From contig NZ_CP045644.1 in the NCBI RefSeq assembly GCF_009498455.1, forward strand, positions 1,178,001 to 1,242,000: a stretch of 64,000 nt of DNA. The letters run 5' to 3'. Below are positions 52,969 through 62,463 of this stretch, one piece after another. The notes below the pieces were generated by a model. That model did not search any database and was not told the origin of the DNA. It worked only from the letters and a program-made list of their open reading frames with translations. The position numbers and the translations under genes were made by a program. This DNA comes from Variovorax paradoxus. Lineage in GTDB: Bacteria > Pseudomonadota > Gammaproteobacteria > Burkholderiales > Burkholderiaceae_C. Position 1 is the stretch's first letter, and every line of letters starts with the position of its first letter.

Positions 52969-54458
52969 TGAGCACCGATGAACTGCACCAATGGAGCGTG
53001 GTCGCGTTGGCGAAGGCGCTGGCCGACCGCAAGGTTTCAGCCGTCGAGGCCTCGCAAGCGTTCCTCGGCCGCATGAAGGCCCACGAATCGCTCGGCACCT
53101 TTGTCGACGTCAACGAAGAAGTCACGCTGGCCCAGGCCCGCGCGGCCGACGCGCTCCTTGCGAAGGGCAACGCGCCCGCGCTGGCCGGCGTGCCGATTGC
53201 GCACAAGGACATCTTCGTCACCACCGATTTCGCCACCACCGCCGGCTCGAAGATGCTCGCGGGCTACCGCTCGCCCTTCGACGCGACCGTGGTGCGCCGC
53301 CTGGCCGAAGCCGGTGCGGTCACGCTCGGCAAGCTCAGCTGCGACGAGTTCGCGATGGGCTCGGCCAACGAGAACGTCGCCGTGCCCGCCGTGGGCCACG
53401 ACAAAGCCGTGCCCGTGCGCAACCCCTGGAACCTCGACCGCATTCCGGGCGGCTCGTCGGGCGCCAGCGCCGCGGCCGTGGCCGCGCGCCTCGCACCCGC
53501 CGCCACCGGCACCGACACCGGCGGCTCGATCCGCCAACCGGCCTCGTTCTGCGGCGTCACCGGCATCAAGCCGACCTACGGCCGCGCCTCGCGCTACGGC
53601 ATGGTGGCCTTCGCCTCGAGCCTCGACCAGGCCGGCCCGATGGCCCGCTCGGCCGAAGACTGCGCGCTGCTGCTGTCGGCCTTCTGCGGCCCCGACCTCG
53701 ACCGCGATTCGACCTCGCTCGACAAGCCCGCCGAAGACTTCGGCCGCTCGCTGAACGACTCGCTCGACGGCCTGCGCATCGGCGTGCCGAAGGAGTTCTT
53801 CGGTGACGGCGTGGCGCCCGGCGTGCGCGCCGCCATTGATGCAGCGTTGTTGCAGTACGAGAAGCTCGGCGCCAAGCGCGTCGAGGTCTCGCTGCCGCGC
53901 ACCGAGCTGTCGATTCCCGTGTACTACATCCTGGCCGCCGCGGAAGCGTCGAGCAACCTGAGCCGCTTCGACGGCGTCAAGTTCGGCCACCGCGCCAAGC
54001 AGTACAAGGACCTGGCCGAGATGTACGAGCGCACGCGCGCCGAAGGCTTCGGCGACGAAGTGAAGCGCCGCATCATGATCGGCACCTACGTGCTCTCGCA
54101 CGGCTACTACGACGCCTACTACCTGCAGGCACAGAAGGTGCGCCGCATGATCGCGGACGACTTCCAGCAGGCGCTGACGCAATGCGACGTGATCGCCGGC
54201 CCCGCCGCGCCGACCACCGCCTGGAAGATCGGCGAACACGGCGACGACCCCGTGGCCGACTACCTCGCCGACATCTTCACGCTGCCCGCCTCGCTCGCCG
54301 GCCTGCCCGGCATGAGCGTGCCCGCAGGCTTCGACGCCGGCATGCCCGTGGGCCTGCAGCTGATCGGCAACTACTTCGGCGAAGCGAAGCTGCTGAACGC
54401 AGCGCACCGCTTCCAGCAGGCCACCGACTGGCACACGCGCACGCCGGAGGGCTTCTGA
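52965..54458 (+). CDS. gatA: Asp-tRNA(Asn)/Glu-tRNA(Gln) amidotransferase subunit A
   Basis: A 497-residue amidase-signature glutaminase that supplies ammonia through a tunnel to GatB. The catalytic triad elements are the Lys in [11 protein letters not shown] (Lys81), the cis-Ser in the amidase signature [15 protein letters not shown], and the nucleophilic Ser in [13 protein letters not shown]. The C-terminal domain contains [15 protein letters not shown] 52965 overlaps gatC; gatB starts right after the stop. Confidence 0.97.
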   Translation: MMSTDELHQWSVVALAKALADRKVSAVEASQAFLGRMKAHESLGTFVDVNEEVTLAQARAADALLAKGNAPALAGVPIAHKDIFVTTDFATTAGSKMLAGYRSPFDATVVRRLAEAGAVTLGKLSCDEFAMGSANENVAVPAVGHDKAVPVRNPWNLDRIPGGSSGASAAAVAARLAPAATGTDTGGSIRQPASFCGVTGIKPTYGRASRYGMVAFASSLDQAGPMARSAEDCALLLSAFCGPDLDRDSTSLDKPAEDFGRSLNDSLDGLRIGVPKEFFGDGVAPGVRAAIDAALLQYEKLGAKRVEVSLPRTELSIPVYYILAAAEASSNLSRFDGVKFGHRAKQYKDLAEMYERTRAEGFGDEVKRRIMIGTYVLSHGYYDAYYLQAQKVRRMIADDFQQALTQCDVIAGPAAPTTAWKIGEHGDDPVADYLADIFTLPASLAGLPGMSVPAGFDAGMPVGLQLIGNYFGEAKLLNAAHRFQQATDWHTRTPEGF

Positions 54459-54459
54459 C

Positions 54460-55995
54460 ATGAGCGACAACACCGCAGTGAACACCTTCGAAGCACAACA
54501 ACAAGGCCGCCCGACCGGCCCGCTGGTGCGCGGCTATGAAGTCATCATCGGCTTCGAGACGCACGCGCAGCTGTCGACGAACAGCAAGATCTTCAGCCGC
54601 GCCTCCACGGCCTTCGGCGCCGAGCCCAACACGCAGGCCTGCGCGGTCGACCTGGCACTGCCGGGCACGCTGCCGGTGATGAACAAGGGCGCGGTCGAAC
54701 GCGCCATCAAGCTGGGCTTGGCGCTCGGCTCGCACATCGCGCCGCGCAGCGTGTTCGCGCGCAAGAACTACTTCTACCCCGACCTGCCCAAGGGCTACCA
54801 GATCAGCCAGTTCGAGATCCCGGTGGTGCAAGGCGGCGCGGTTTCGTTCTTCCTCGGTGAAGAAAAGAAGACCGTGCGCCTCGTGCGCGCCCACCTTGAG
54901 GAAGACGCGGGCAAGTCGCTGCACGAAGACTTCATCGGCCAGAGCGGCATCGACTTGAACCGCGCCGGCACGCCGCTGCTGGAGATCGTGACCGAGCCCG
55001 ACATGCGCTCCACCGCCGAGGCCGTGGCCTATGCGCGCGAACTGCACAAGATCGTCACGTGGATCGGCATCTGCGACGGCAACATGCAGGAAGGGAGCTT
55101 TCGCTGCGACGCCAACGTGTCGGTGCGCAAGCCTGGCGACAAGCTCGGCACGCGCCGCGAGATCAAGAACCTGAACAGCTTCAAGTTCATGCAGCAGGCG
55201 ATCGACTACGAGATCAACTCGCAGATCGACGAGCTCGAAGACGGCCGCGCGATTCAACAGGCGACCGTGCTGTTCGACCCCGCTACCGGCGAGACGCGCA
55301 CCATGCGCACCAAGGAAGACGCGGCCGACTACCGCTACTTTCCCGACCCCGACCTGCCGCCCCTGGTGGTGGCCGCCGAGTGGATCGAGCGCGTGCGCGC
55401 CACCATGCCCGAGCTGCCGCGCGCCACGGCCGAGCGCTATGTGCGCGACCACGGCCTGTCGGAATACGACGCCGCGCAGCTCACGCAGAGCGCGGCGCTC
55501 GCACGCTACTTCGATGATGCCGTGACAGCCGGCGCCACGCCGAAGCTCGCGAGCAACTGGATCACCGGCGAAATGGCGCGCCGTCTGAACGCCAGCGGGG
55601 CAAATGTCAGCGATTCACCGGTTCAAGCAATTGCGCTCGCTGGCCTTATCAGGCACATCTCTTCGGGCGCCATAAGTAATAGCGCGGCACGCCAAGTCTT
55701 TGATGCACTTTGGACTCGCGAGTTGAATCCGACCTTGGTCGGGGGAAGCTTTGAGCAAATGGATGCGATGTTCACGGCGTATTTCGAGGCCAAGGGTCTG
55801 ACGCAAATGAACGACACCGGCGCGCTCGACAAGATCCTCGACGAGGTGATTGCCAAAAATGCCAAGAACGTCGAGGAATACCGAGGCGGCAAGGAAAAGG
55901 CGCTCAACGGCCTCGTGGGCCAGGTCATGAAGGCCAGCGGGGGCAAGGCGAACCCGGCGCAGGTCACCGAGCTGCTGAAAGCCAAGCTGGGCTGA
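54460..55995 (+). CDS. gatB: Asp-tRNA(Asn)/Glu-tRNA(Gln) amidotransferase subunit B
   Basis: A 511-residue subunit that phosphorylates and amidates the mischarged t[61 protein letters not shown] and [14 protein letters not shown] are the family blocks; the YqeY-like tail domain is residues about 360-511. A patch of about 170 bases at 55596-55766 uses codons such as AGT, ATA, CTT, TCA and TTG that are otherwise rare in this window, in the hinge leading to the tail domain; the frame is intact, which suggests local recombination. Confidence 0.96.
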   Translation: MSDNTAVNTFEAQQQGRPTGPLVRGYEVIIGFETHAQLSTNSKIFSRASTAFGAEPNTQACAVDLALPGTLPVMNKGAVERAIKLGLALGSHIAPRSVFARKNYFYPDLPKGYQISQFEIPVVQGGAVSFFLGEEKKTVRLVRAHLEEDAGKSLHEDFIGQSGIDLNRAGTPLLEIVTEPDMRSTAEAVAYARELHKIVTWIGICDGNMQEGSFRCDANVSVRKPGDKLGTRREIKNLNSFKFMQQAIDYEINSQIDELEDGRAIQQATVLFDPATGETRTMRTKEDAADYRYFPDPDLPPLVVAAEWIERVRATMPELPRATAERYVRDHGLSEYDAAQLTQSAALARYFDDAVTAGATPKLASNWITGEMARRLNASGANVSDSPVQAIALAGLIRHISSGAISNSAARQVFDALWTRELNPTLVGGSFEQMDAMFTAYFEAKGLTQMNDTGALDKILDEVIAKNAKNVEEYRGGKEKALNGLVGQVMKASGGKANPAQVTELLKAKLG

Positions 55996-55997
55996 TC

Positions 55998-56028
55998 AAA
56001 AATCCCGGGGCCTTGCGCAAGGCCCCGG
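55998..56028 (-). terminator. Intrinsic terminator, minus strand, after the DUF4124 gene
   Basis: CCGGGGCCTTGC and GCAAGGCCCCGG form a 12-base perfect palindrome at 56005-56028. On the minus strand it is followed by GGATTTTTGATC with a T5 run; the plus strand lacks a U-tract. It lies 14 bases after the minus-strand stop codon and may also retard gatB transcripts. Confidence 0.75.
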
Positions 56029-56041
56029 CGGGTTCATTCGT

Positions 56042-56731
56042 TCAGCGGGGGTTGCCGCCGTTCTGCGGCGACCAGAGCGTCTTCAGGCGCCCACGCTCCT
56101 CATCGAAGCGCGCATTCACGCGCTTCTTCTCGTCTTCCTGCTCCGCGACGAAGCGGTTCTGCACGGCCACGCTCTGCGTGTTGTCCTCGATCCTGCGGCG
56201 CACCGCGCCGGGCGCCTTGCTCGTGTCCTGCTTGTAGAACTCGAGTTCTTCGTCGATCTTCTTGCGCTCGTCGGCGAGCTCGGCGATGCGCTTTTTCGCG
56301 GCCTGGATCACGGCGTCGATCTGCGACAGCGCCTCGGCGCGCTCGCGGTCGTGCGTGGTGGCGTTGGGGTAGCGCACCAGCAGCGCGCGCTCGCGGCGGC
56401 GCTCGTCGATGATGCGCGCCGCCTGGATGGCGGCTTCGCGCGCGCGGTCCTCGCGCTCCTGCAATTCGCGCGCCGTGTAGGTCGGCTCCAGCTTGCGGCG
56501 CACCGTGCCGCTGGGGCCCAGTTCGCGCTGCTCGCGGTCGCTGCATTCGGCGATCGGCCGGTCGGCCGTGAGCGTGCGTCCGCGCGCGTCGACGCAGGTG
56601 TAGATGCCGACGCCGGGTGCGTCAGTCTTCGCAGGCTGCGCCAGCGCCACGCCACACGACAAGGCCGCCAGGCCCAGCCACAGCGACGCCATGGCACAGG
56701 CAGAAAAGGGATCGCGCGCGAGGCGTCGCAT
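56042..56731 (-). CDS. DUF4124 domain secreted coiled-coil protein
   Basis: A 229-residue protein with a signal peptide (hydrophobic MASLWLGLAALSCGVALAQ; this Met at 56692 could be the true start). The mature N-terminus GIYTCVDARGRTLTADRPIAEC is split as GIYTCVDARGRTLTADR and PIAEC, a DUF4124-like motif with two Cys. Then follows a long charged helical region (residues about 85-220) predicted to form a coiled coil. The function is unknown; this combination is common in Burkholderiales periplasmic proteins. It is on the minus strand with pyrE 12 bases upstream. Confidence 0.8.
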   Translation of the reverse strand: MRRLARDPFSACAMASLWLGLAALSCGVALAQPAKTDAPGVGIYTCVDARGRTLTADRPIAECSDREQRELGPSGTVRRKLEPTYTARELQEREDRAREAAIQAARIIDERRRERALLVRYPNATTHDRERAEALSQIDAVIQAAKKRIAELADERKKIDEELEFYKQDTSKAPGAVRRRIEDNTQSVAVQNRFVAEQEDEKKRVNARFDEERGRLKTLWSPQNGGNPR

Positions 56732-56743
56732 CGGCGCTGCGTC

Positions 56744-57424
56744 TCAGGCGCCGTAGCGCGTGCGGTAGGCCAGCACGCGCTCGCGGTGCGCGCCGAGGTC
56801 GGCGGCGGCATTGCCCGAGAGGTAGCTCAGCAGGTCGTCCAGCGTGGCGATGGCGACCACCGCGAGGCCGAGCTGGTTGCGCACGTACTGCACGGCGCTG
56901 TGGTCCACGTCGACGCCGTTCTCGGTGGCTTTTTCCTGCCGGTCGAGCGCGATGGACACGGCATGCGGCGTGGCGCCCGCGGCCTGGATGGCGGCGATCG
57001 ATTCGCGCACCGCGGTGCCGGCCGACATCACGTCGTCGACGATGAGCACGCGGCCCTTGAGCGGCGCGCCCACGAGATTGCCGCCCTCGCCGTGCGCCTT
57101 GGCTTCCTTGCGGTTGTAGGCGAAGGGGTAGTTGCGCCCGCGGCGGGCCAGCTCGGCGGCCACGGTGGCGCCCAGCGGGATGCCCTTGTAGGCGGGGCCG
57201 AAGATCATGTCGAACTCGAGCCCGCTTTCGATCAGGCGGTCTGCATAGAATCCGGCGAGCCGCGCGATCTTGGCGCCGTCGTCGAACAGTCCCGAATTGA
57301 AGAAATACGGGCTCATGCGACCGGCCTTGGTCTTGAATTCGCCGAAGCGAAGCACGCCGGCGTCGAGCGCGAACTGGACGAAGTCCTGTGCCACCGCGCT
57401 GCTTGTCTGACCGTCTACAGCCAT
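56744..57424 (-). CDS. pyrE: Orotate phosphoribosyltransferase
   Basis: A 226-residue enzyme joining orotate to PRPP to give OMP in pyrimidine synthesis. The PRPP-binding motif VLIVDDVMSAGTAVRESI, the KTKAGRMSPYFFNSGLF N-terminal block and FGPAYKGIPL are diagnostic, with catalytic-loop Lys in RKEAKAHGEGG. ATG 57424 is preceded by AAGGAATTCC on the minus strand. Its start is only 12 bases from the exonuclease start on the other strand. Confidence 0.95.
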   Translation of the reverse strand: MAVDGQTSSAVAQDFVQFALDAGVLRFGEFKTKAGRMSPYFFNSGLFDDGAKIARLAGFYADRLIESGLEFDMIFGPAYKGIPLGATVAAELARRGRNYPFAYNRKEAKAHGEGGNLVGAPLKGRVLIVDDVMSAGTAVRESIAAIQAAGATPHAVSIALDRQEKATENGVDVDHSAVQYVRNQLGLAVVAIATLDDLLSYLSGNAAADLGAHRERVLAYRTRYGA

Positions 57425-57436
57425 TGGAAATTCCTT
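57425..57436. promoter_or_regulatory. Shared divergent ribosome-binding region between pyrE and the exonuclease III gene
   Basis: The 12 bases between the pyrE ATG (minus) and the exonuclease GTG (plus) read TGGAAATTCCTT. On the plus strand GGAAA serves the GTG; on the minus strand AAGGAA serves pyrE. So one near-palindrome provides both Shine-Dalgarno sequences and leaves no room for either promoter. Confidence 0.7.
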
Positions 57437-58240
57437 GTGTTCAAACTGACCAGTCTCAATCTCAATGGCCTGCGCTCGGCGGCCACCAAGGGCGTCGCCG
57501 ACTGGGTGGCCGAACTCGCGCCGGATTGTATTTGCATGCAGGAGATCCGCGTCCAGGCCAGCGATGTCGAGGGCCGCTTCGAAAAGATGGCCGAACTCCA
57601 GGGCCACTTTCACTTTGCCGAGAAAAAAGGCTACGCGGGCACCGCGATCTACACGAAGCATGCGCCCAGCGCCGTCGTCGTGGGCTGGGGTGATCCCGAA
57701 TTCGACGCCGAAGGCCGCTACCTCGAGCTGCGCTTCGACACACCCAAGCGCAAGTTCTCGGTGATCAGCTGCTACTTCCCGAGCGGCAGCTCGGGCGAGG
57801 AGCGCCAGGCCGCCAAGTTCCGCTTCCTGAAAGGCTTCTTCCCGCACCTCGTGGCGCTGAAGAAGGAGCGCGAGTTCATTCTGTGCGGCGACATCAACAT
57901 CGCGCACCAGGAAATCGACCTGAAGAACTGGCGCGGCAACCAGAAGAACAGCGGCTTCCTGCCCGAAGAACGCGCCTGGATGACGCGCCTGCTCGACGCG
58001 GGCACCGAAGGCGCCGGCCTCGTGGACGTGTACCGCCGCCTCAAGCCCGACACCACGGGCGACGCCTACACCTGGTGGAGCAACCGCGGCCAGGCCTACG
58101 CGAACAACGTGGGATGGCGGCTGGACTACCACCTCGCGACACCGGCCATGGGCGCACTGGCGCGCACCGAGGCGATCTACAAGACAGTCAAGTTCAGCGA
58201 CCACGCGCCGATCACGGTGGAGTACGACTTCACGCTGTAA
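57437..58240 (+). CDS. xth: Exodeoxyribonuclease III (AP endonuclease)
   Basis: A 267-residue EEP-family nuclease for repair of abasic sites. Motifs: NLNGLRSAATKG, metal ligand Glu in CICMQEIRVQ, the GYAGTAIYTK block, catalytic GDINIAHQEIDLKNW, TWWSNRGQAY, WRLDYHLATPA and the terminal SDHAPITVEYD with the catalytic His. It is related to ExoA/Xth. Family members begin at MFKLTSLNLNG-type sequences, so GTG 57437 is the start. The PcfJ-like gene begins 15 bases after the stop. Confidence 0.93.
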   Translation: MFKLTSLNLNGLRSAATKGVADWVAELAPDCICMQEIRVQASDVEGRFEKMAELQGHFHFAEKKGYAGTAIYTKHAPSAVVVGWGDPEFDAEGRYLELRFDTPKRKFSVISCYFPSGSSGEERQAAKFRFLKGFFPHLVALKKEREFILCGDINIAHQEIDLKNWRGNQKNSGFLPEERAWMTRLLDAGTEGAGLVDVYRRLKPDTTGDAYTWWSNRGQAYANNVGWRLDYHLATPAMGALARTEAIYKTVKFSDHAPITVEYDFTL

Positions 58241-58255
58241 GTCGCCCGCCCGTCG

Positions 58256-59599
58256 ATGCCCATCCCGACTCCGTCTCCTTCCACGAACCCCTCCGCGCCA
58301 CCTGCCGCGACGGCGGTGTACCTGCCGCGCGACGTGGTGAACGCGCCCGAGGTCAAGGCCGCGATTGCGCGCCGCAGCGCCGAGCGCGGCGACGACGCCG
58401 ACATGGCGGCCTGGCTGCTGAACCACTTCTTCCGCTGGGCCATCGGCAGCTTCGACAACGTGCTGCCGGTGCAGTCGCCCGCCGACTACCTGGCTGCGGC
58501 CGGGCCCGACAAGCCGCTGCCCGAGTGGCTGGCCAAGCAATTGCAGCCGCGCGCACCGGCCGCACAAGACAAGGACAAGTCCAAGAGCGGCAAGGCCGAG
58601 CCGCAAGCCCCCGAAGCCGCCCCAAAGACTTTCTACTACCTCGACCCCGAGCACCTGCTGCTGGTCGACCGCGAACGCATGCTGGTCGAGTTCTTGCGCT
58701 CGCGGCGCGGCACGCGGCTCGAACAGAAGCTGCAGCGCATCACCTGCTTCATGGCCATGGCCCTGTGGGAGCAGGAACACCAGCGCATGCAGGCCAAGCG
58801 CAAGAAGGGCTGGGTGCCCAGCAGCGGCCTGGCGTTGAAGGAACTGCTGCGCACGCCCAACGGCGTGATCTTCGAGTTCATCGGCAGCCATGCGGCGTTG
58901 CGCGAGGAAATGGCCTACGAGTCGTTCCACATGCAGCATTGCCTGGGGCAGTTCGCCAACCTCAAGAAGCTGAACGGCGGCTATGGCGAGCAGTACGCCA
59001 GTGCCGCGCAGAGCGGCCGGCTGCGCCTGTTCACGCTGCGCAGCGCGGGCAACCTGCCGCACGTGACCATCAGCCTCGAAGTGCATGCCGACGGGCTGCG
59101 GATCGACCAGATCAAGGGCAAGCAGAACCGCCACCCGGTGCGCAAGTACGCCGACGACGTGCTGCAGTTCCTGCGCACGCTGCCGCCGCGCGGCGAGCGC
59201 CACAGCGACTGCGAGGGCATGGGCCTGGTGTTCGAGCCCGAGACGGCGGACGACACCAGCACCACCCAGGGCCAGTGGAAGTTCGTCACCGACGTGCGCA
59301 GCCCCGACTTCCTGCTCAGCGTGATGAGCGGCAACTTCCACCTGATCGAGCACTTCGAGCAGCCGCCGCCGGCGCTGCAATGGCTGCTGCTGCGCATCGC
59401 GCCGCACGAGTTGTCGCGGCTGCGGCAGATGGACGTGGCGGTGGCCGTCGCCGCCCGCCTGACGCTGCCCGCGAACCGGTTGCCGCCGTCGCTGCAGGCG
59501 GCCCCCTCGGCGGCGCCCGCCGCGATGATGGAGATCGAAGGCATCTCGCTGAGCGCCGCCGTGTGCGCGCCGCTGCAGCCGGGAGCCGCCTCGCCATGA
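58256..59599 (+). CDS. PcfJ-like domain protein
   Basis: A 447-residue soluble protein. The central-to-C-terminal part (residues about 205-310) fits the PcfJ family: FHMQHCLGQF, a GEQYASAAQSGRLRLFTLRS block, PHVTISLEVHADGLRIDQIKGKQN split as PHVTISLEV and IDQIKGKQNRHP, and a following helix. The N-terminus (residues 1-25) is Pro- and Ala-rich, and a Lys/Pro-rich linker spans 105-125. PcfJ proteins are usually on conjugative plasmids; here the gene is chromosomal. The stop overlaps the start of the next gene. Function unknown; possible effector, nucleic-acid-binding or regulatory role. Confidence 0.65.
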   Translation: MPIPTPSPSTNPSAPPAATAVYLPRDVVNAPEVKAAIARRSAERGDDADMAAWLLNHFFRWAIGSFDNVLPVQSPADYLAAAGPDKPLPEWLAKQLQPRAPAAQDKDKSKSGKAEPQAPEAAPKTFYYLDPEHLLLVDRERMLVEFLRSRRGTRLEQKLQRITCFMAMALWEQEHQRMQAKRKKGWVPSSGLALKELLRTPNGVIFEFIGSHAALREEMAYESFHMQHCLGQFANLKKLNGGYGEQYASAAQSGRLRLFTLRSAGNLPHVTISLEVHADGLRIDQIKGKQNRHPVRKYADDVLQFLRTLPPRGERHSDCEGMGLVFEPETADDTSTTQGQWKFVTDVRSPDFLLSVMSGNFHLIEHFEQPPPALQWLLLRIAPHELSRLRQMDVAVAVAARLTLPANRLPPSLQAAPSAAPAAMMEIEGISLSAAVCAPLQPGAASP

Positions 59600-60414
59600 T
59601 GCAGGCCCTCCTCATCCTCGTGCTGCTCGGGCTCTTGTACCTCGGGCTGCGCGTCGCGTGGTTCGTCGTGCGCACCGCGTTGCGCATCGTCGTGCGCGGC
59701 TCGGACACGGCGATCGGCGCCATGGAAAAGGCCAACGCCGACCTCGCGGTGCGCACGGCGCAGGCCCGGGCCGACGCCGGCAAGGTGGTGCCCAACCGCC
59801 GCCGCTGGGCGCTGGCGCTGGGCGACATCCTGCTGCTGCGCAACGGCCTGCGCTGCGACAGCGACGCGCTGGTGCTCGAGCTGCCCGCCGAGCAGCGCCA
59901 GCGGCTGGCCAGGCAGGTGCTGCGCGAAATGAACATGGCCGCCGACCTGCCCGAGCGCGACATCGCCACGCAGATGCAGGCCGCGCTGGTCGGCTGGGTC
60001 GGCGGGCTCGGCCGCACCCACGCCAACTTCTATGAACAGCTCGCGGCCGAAGGCAAGGTGCGCGACGCGCTGGCCTTCGACTGCGCGCGCACGGCCTTCC
60101 TGGTGCGCTGCATCGCGCTGCTGGGCTGGGTGCCCGAGTCGCAGGCCTGGCTGGTGCTGTTCCTCAATGCACAGCGCGCGCAGGACAGCTTCGAGAGCTG
60201 GGAAGATTTCGGCCACGCCTATGCGCGGGCGCGGCTGCACTGGCTGCGCATCAGCAGCCAGGACGGCCCCGCCTCGTCGCGCGCCACGCTGGAAGTGCAG
60301 GAGCACCTGCAGAACACCCAGGGCAACTGGCTCACGCTGCCGTGGAAGCGCTACCGCATCTTCGACCCCCAACCCACCCCGACCTCCATTCCCGTCCCCG
60401 CCGCGTCGGCCTGA
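59596..60414 (+). CDS. DUF1266 domain membrane-anchored protein
   Basis: A 272-residue protein with an N-terminal membrane helix (residues 3-25, ALLILVLLGLLYLGLRVAW) and a cytoplasmic region ending in a DUF1266 domain: FDCARTAFLVRCIALLGWVPESQAW, then SFESWEDFGHAYARARLHWLR as short parts FESWEDFG and YARARLHW. DUF1266 proteins are widespread but uncharacterised. The start ATG overlaps the PcfJ-like stop (ATGA), implying coupled synthesis. Confidence 0.8.
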   Translation: MMQALLILVLLGLLYLGLRVAWFVVRTALRIVVRGSDTAIGAMEKANADLAVRTAQARADAGKVVPNRRRWALALGDILLLRNGLRCDSDALVLELPAEQRQRLARQVLREMNMAADLPERDIATQMQAALVGWVGGLGRTHANFYEQLAAEGKVRDALAFDCARTAFLVRCIALLGWVPESQAWLVLFLNAQRAQDSFESWEDFGHAYARARLHWLRISSQDGPASSRATLEVQEHLQNTQGNWLTLPWKRYRIFDPQPTPTSIPVPAASA

Positions 60415-60458
60415 CGCGCGACCGCCATGACAACAAACACGCCCCCGCCGCAGCGACC

Positions 60459-62426
60459 GTGATTCCCCCCGCACCCGCGCCATGGAAGCTCTGCGACATC
60501 GACGCCCTGCTGCGCGCCGGCGACTACGCCGCGCTCGACCAGCGGCTCGACAACGCGCTGGCCGCCAGCTTCCACGACCGCGGCGATGAAGAGCGCTACT
60601 ACGGCGCCTTGCCCGACGACCTGGCCGGCTGCACCGCCGCCGGCGCCGAAGGGCTGGCCCGTCTGGCCGCGTGGCAGGCCGCGAATCCGCAATCGGCCCA
60701 CGCCTGGCTCTGCGAAGCGCACTACTGGTACCACTGGGCCTACGAATACCGCGGCTCGGGCTGGGCCAGCTCGGTCACCGCGCTCGGCTGGGAATGCGCC
60801 CATGCCTGCGCCACGCGCTGCGCCGTCGCCGCGCTGCGGGCACTCACGCTCGCGCCCACGATGTGGACCGCCTGCGCCCTGCTGCTGCAGAGCACCTCGG
60901 CCTTCAACGAACCCGAGTGGCTGACCCAGCTGGTGCGCAGCGGCCGCGGGCCCGGCAGCCCGCTGCAGCACGACTTTTCCCTCGACGATGCGGCCACGCG
61001 CGACGAGTTGCTGGTGCAGCTCGCGCGCTCCGGCCTGGCGCATGACGAGCGCGTGGCCTGCCCCGAGGCCGTGCCCGCCGCCCTGCCCTCGCCCGTGCAG
61101 GGCAAGAAGGTGATCAGCGGCACGTCCTACTGGATCCACGCCACGCTGCACGTGCACCCGCGGCTTTTCTTCTTCATGCGCCAGTGCGTCTGGTTCCAGC
61201 AGCCGCGCTGGGGCGGCAGCCACGAGCGCGTGCGCGCCTTCATCGCCTCGCCGGCCTGCGCCCACCTGAGCGAGGTCGAGAAAGACCGGCTGCGCCACGA
61301 GATCTGGCGTGACGAGTACCAGGGCAACGCGGTCGACAAGGACGAAGACCCGGCCGAAGCGCAGCAGCGCATGGCCGCCACGCGCCAGCGCGCCAACGAG
61401 GCGCTCTACCCCTACCACCGCTGGGAAACCCTGCGCTGGCTGGCCATCAGCCACTACATGCTCGACCAGCATGCCGAGGCGCTGGCCTGCCTGCGCGAAG
61501 CCGAGAGCCACCACCCCATCGACGACGACTACGCCATGAATGTGGCGGTGCACGTCGCCCTGGAGCAGGAGCCCGACGGCCACTGGCTGGGCCAGGCCAT
61601 CTGCAACAGCGCCAATGCCTACGAATGCAACACCGCGCTGATCCTGCACGCCTACGGCAGCCTGAAGGGCGCCTTCGGGTTCGTGCCCAACGAGGTGACC
61701 GGCAACGCCTGGCTGGCGGCCGCGCGCGAACGCAACGCCGGCACCGAGAACTGGGACGACCTGGCGCGCGCGCTGTGGCGCGTGCCGCGCACCAAGGAAG
61801 CCTTCGAGATCCTGGAACTCGGGCTGGCGGCGGGCGACACCTCGTGCCTGCTCACGCTCGGCATCTTCCACGCGGGCGGCGAGCACGGCACCAAGGATTT
61901 GCAGCAGGCCATGCGCTGCTACGGCCAGGCGGCGGAGGCCGGCAACAGCGTCGCGGCCTACAAGCTCGGCTACCTCTGCCACGACATGGCCTGGGACAAC
62001 GCCACGCCCGTGGCGCAGCGCCCGGCGCTGCAGCTGCAGGCGGTCGAAGCCATGATGAAGGCCAGCGAACTGGGCCACGACGACGGCATCGAAGGCGCAC
62101 TGATGTTCATCAGCAGCCTGTTCGACATCCCCGTGCGGCACCGCTACCTGGATTTCGTGCGCGAGCACGCCACCAACGGCGACGCCGTCGCCATGGCCGC
62201 GCTGTCGGCATTGATGGGCGACCCCAACGACAAGGGGCTCTACAACTACCGCGAGAGCGTGCGCTGGATCATGGGGGCGCAGGCCGTGGCGCCGGAAGAC
62301 GAGTTCGTGGTGAACGTGACCAGGAACACCCACCAGGACGGCTTTCTGTCGTCCACGCTCTACAAGCTCACGCGCCGGCAGATCAAGGCACACGAGATCC
62401 CGGGCGGCGACAACGCGATGGTCTGA
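60459..62426 (+). CDS. DUF4034 protein with TPR/Sel1-like repeats
   Basis: A 655-residue soluble protein. The first 200 residues form a DUF4034 domain (LLRAGDYAALDQRLDNAL, an AHYWYHWAYEYRGSGWA block). The middle has TPR-like helices (HAEALACLREAESHHPIDDD) and the C-terminal half has Sel1-like repeats (DLQQAMRCYGQAAEAGNSVAAYKLG). The start is uncertain: GTG 60459 is in frame, but ATG 60427 in the previous frame opens an 11-codon reading frame that ends at TGA overlapping the GTG. One added base before 60452 would join them into MTTNTPPPAATVIPP, so a frameshift or error near the start is possible. It is the last gene of the trio. Confidence 0.75.
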   Translation: MIPPAPAPWKLCDIDALLRAGDYAALDQRLDNALAASFHDRGDEERYYGALPDDLAGCTAAGAEGLARLAAWQAANPQSAHAWLCEAHYWYHWAYEYRGSGWASSVTALGWECAHACATRCAVAALRALTLAPTMWTACALLLQSTSAFNEPEWLTQLVRSGRGPGSPLQHDFSLDDAATRDELLVQLARSGLAHDERVACPEAVPAALPSPVQGKKVISGTSYWIHATLHVHPRLFFFMRQCVWFQQPRWGGSHERVRAFIASPACAHLSEVEKDRLRHEIWRDEYQGNAVDKDEDPAEAQQRMAATRQRANEALYPYHRWETLRWLAISHYMLDQHAEALACLREAESHHPIDDDYAMNVAVHVALEQEPDGHWLGQAICNSANAYECNTALILHAYGSLKGAFGFVPNEVTGNAWLAAARERNAGTENWDDLARALWRVPRTKEAFEILELGLAAGDTSCLLTLGIFHAGGEHGTKDLQQAMRCYGQAAEAGNSVAAYKLGYLCHDMAWDNATPVAQRPALQLQAVEAMMKASELGHDDGIEGALMFISSLFDIPVRHRYLDFVREHATNGDAVAMAALSALMGDPNDKGLYNYRESVRWIMGAQAVAPEDEFVVNVTRNTHQDGFLSSTLYKLTRRQIKAHEIPGGDNAMV

Positions 62427-62463
62427 GCGCGCGAGGTGCCGAGCGGGGCGTCAGGCCCACCGC

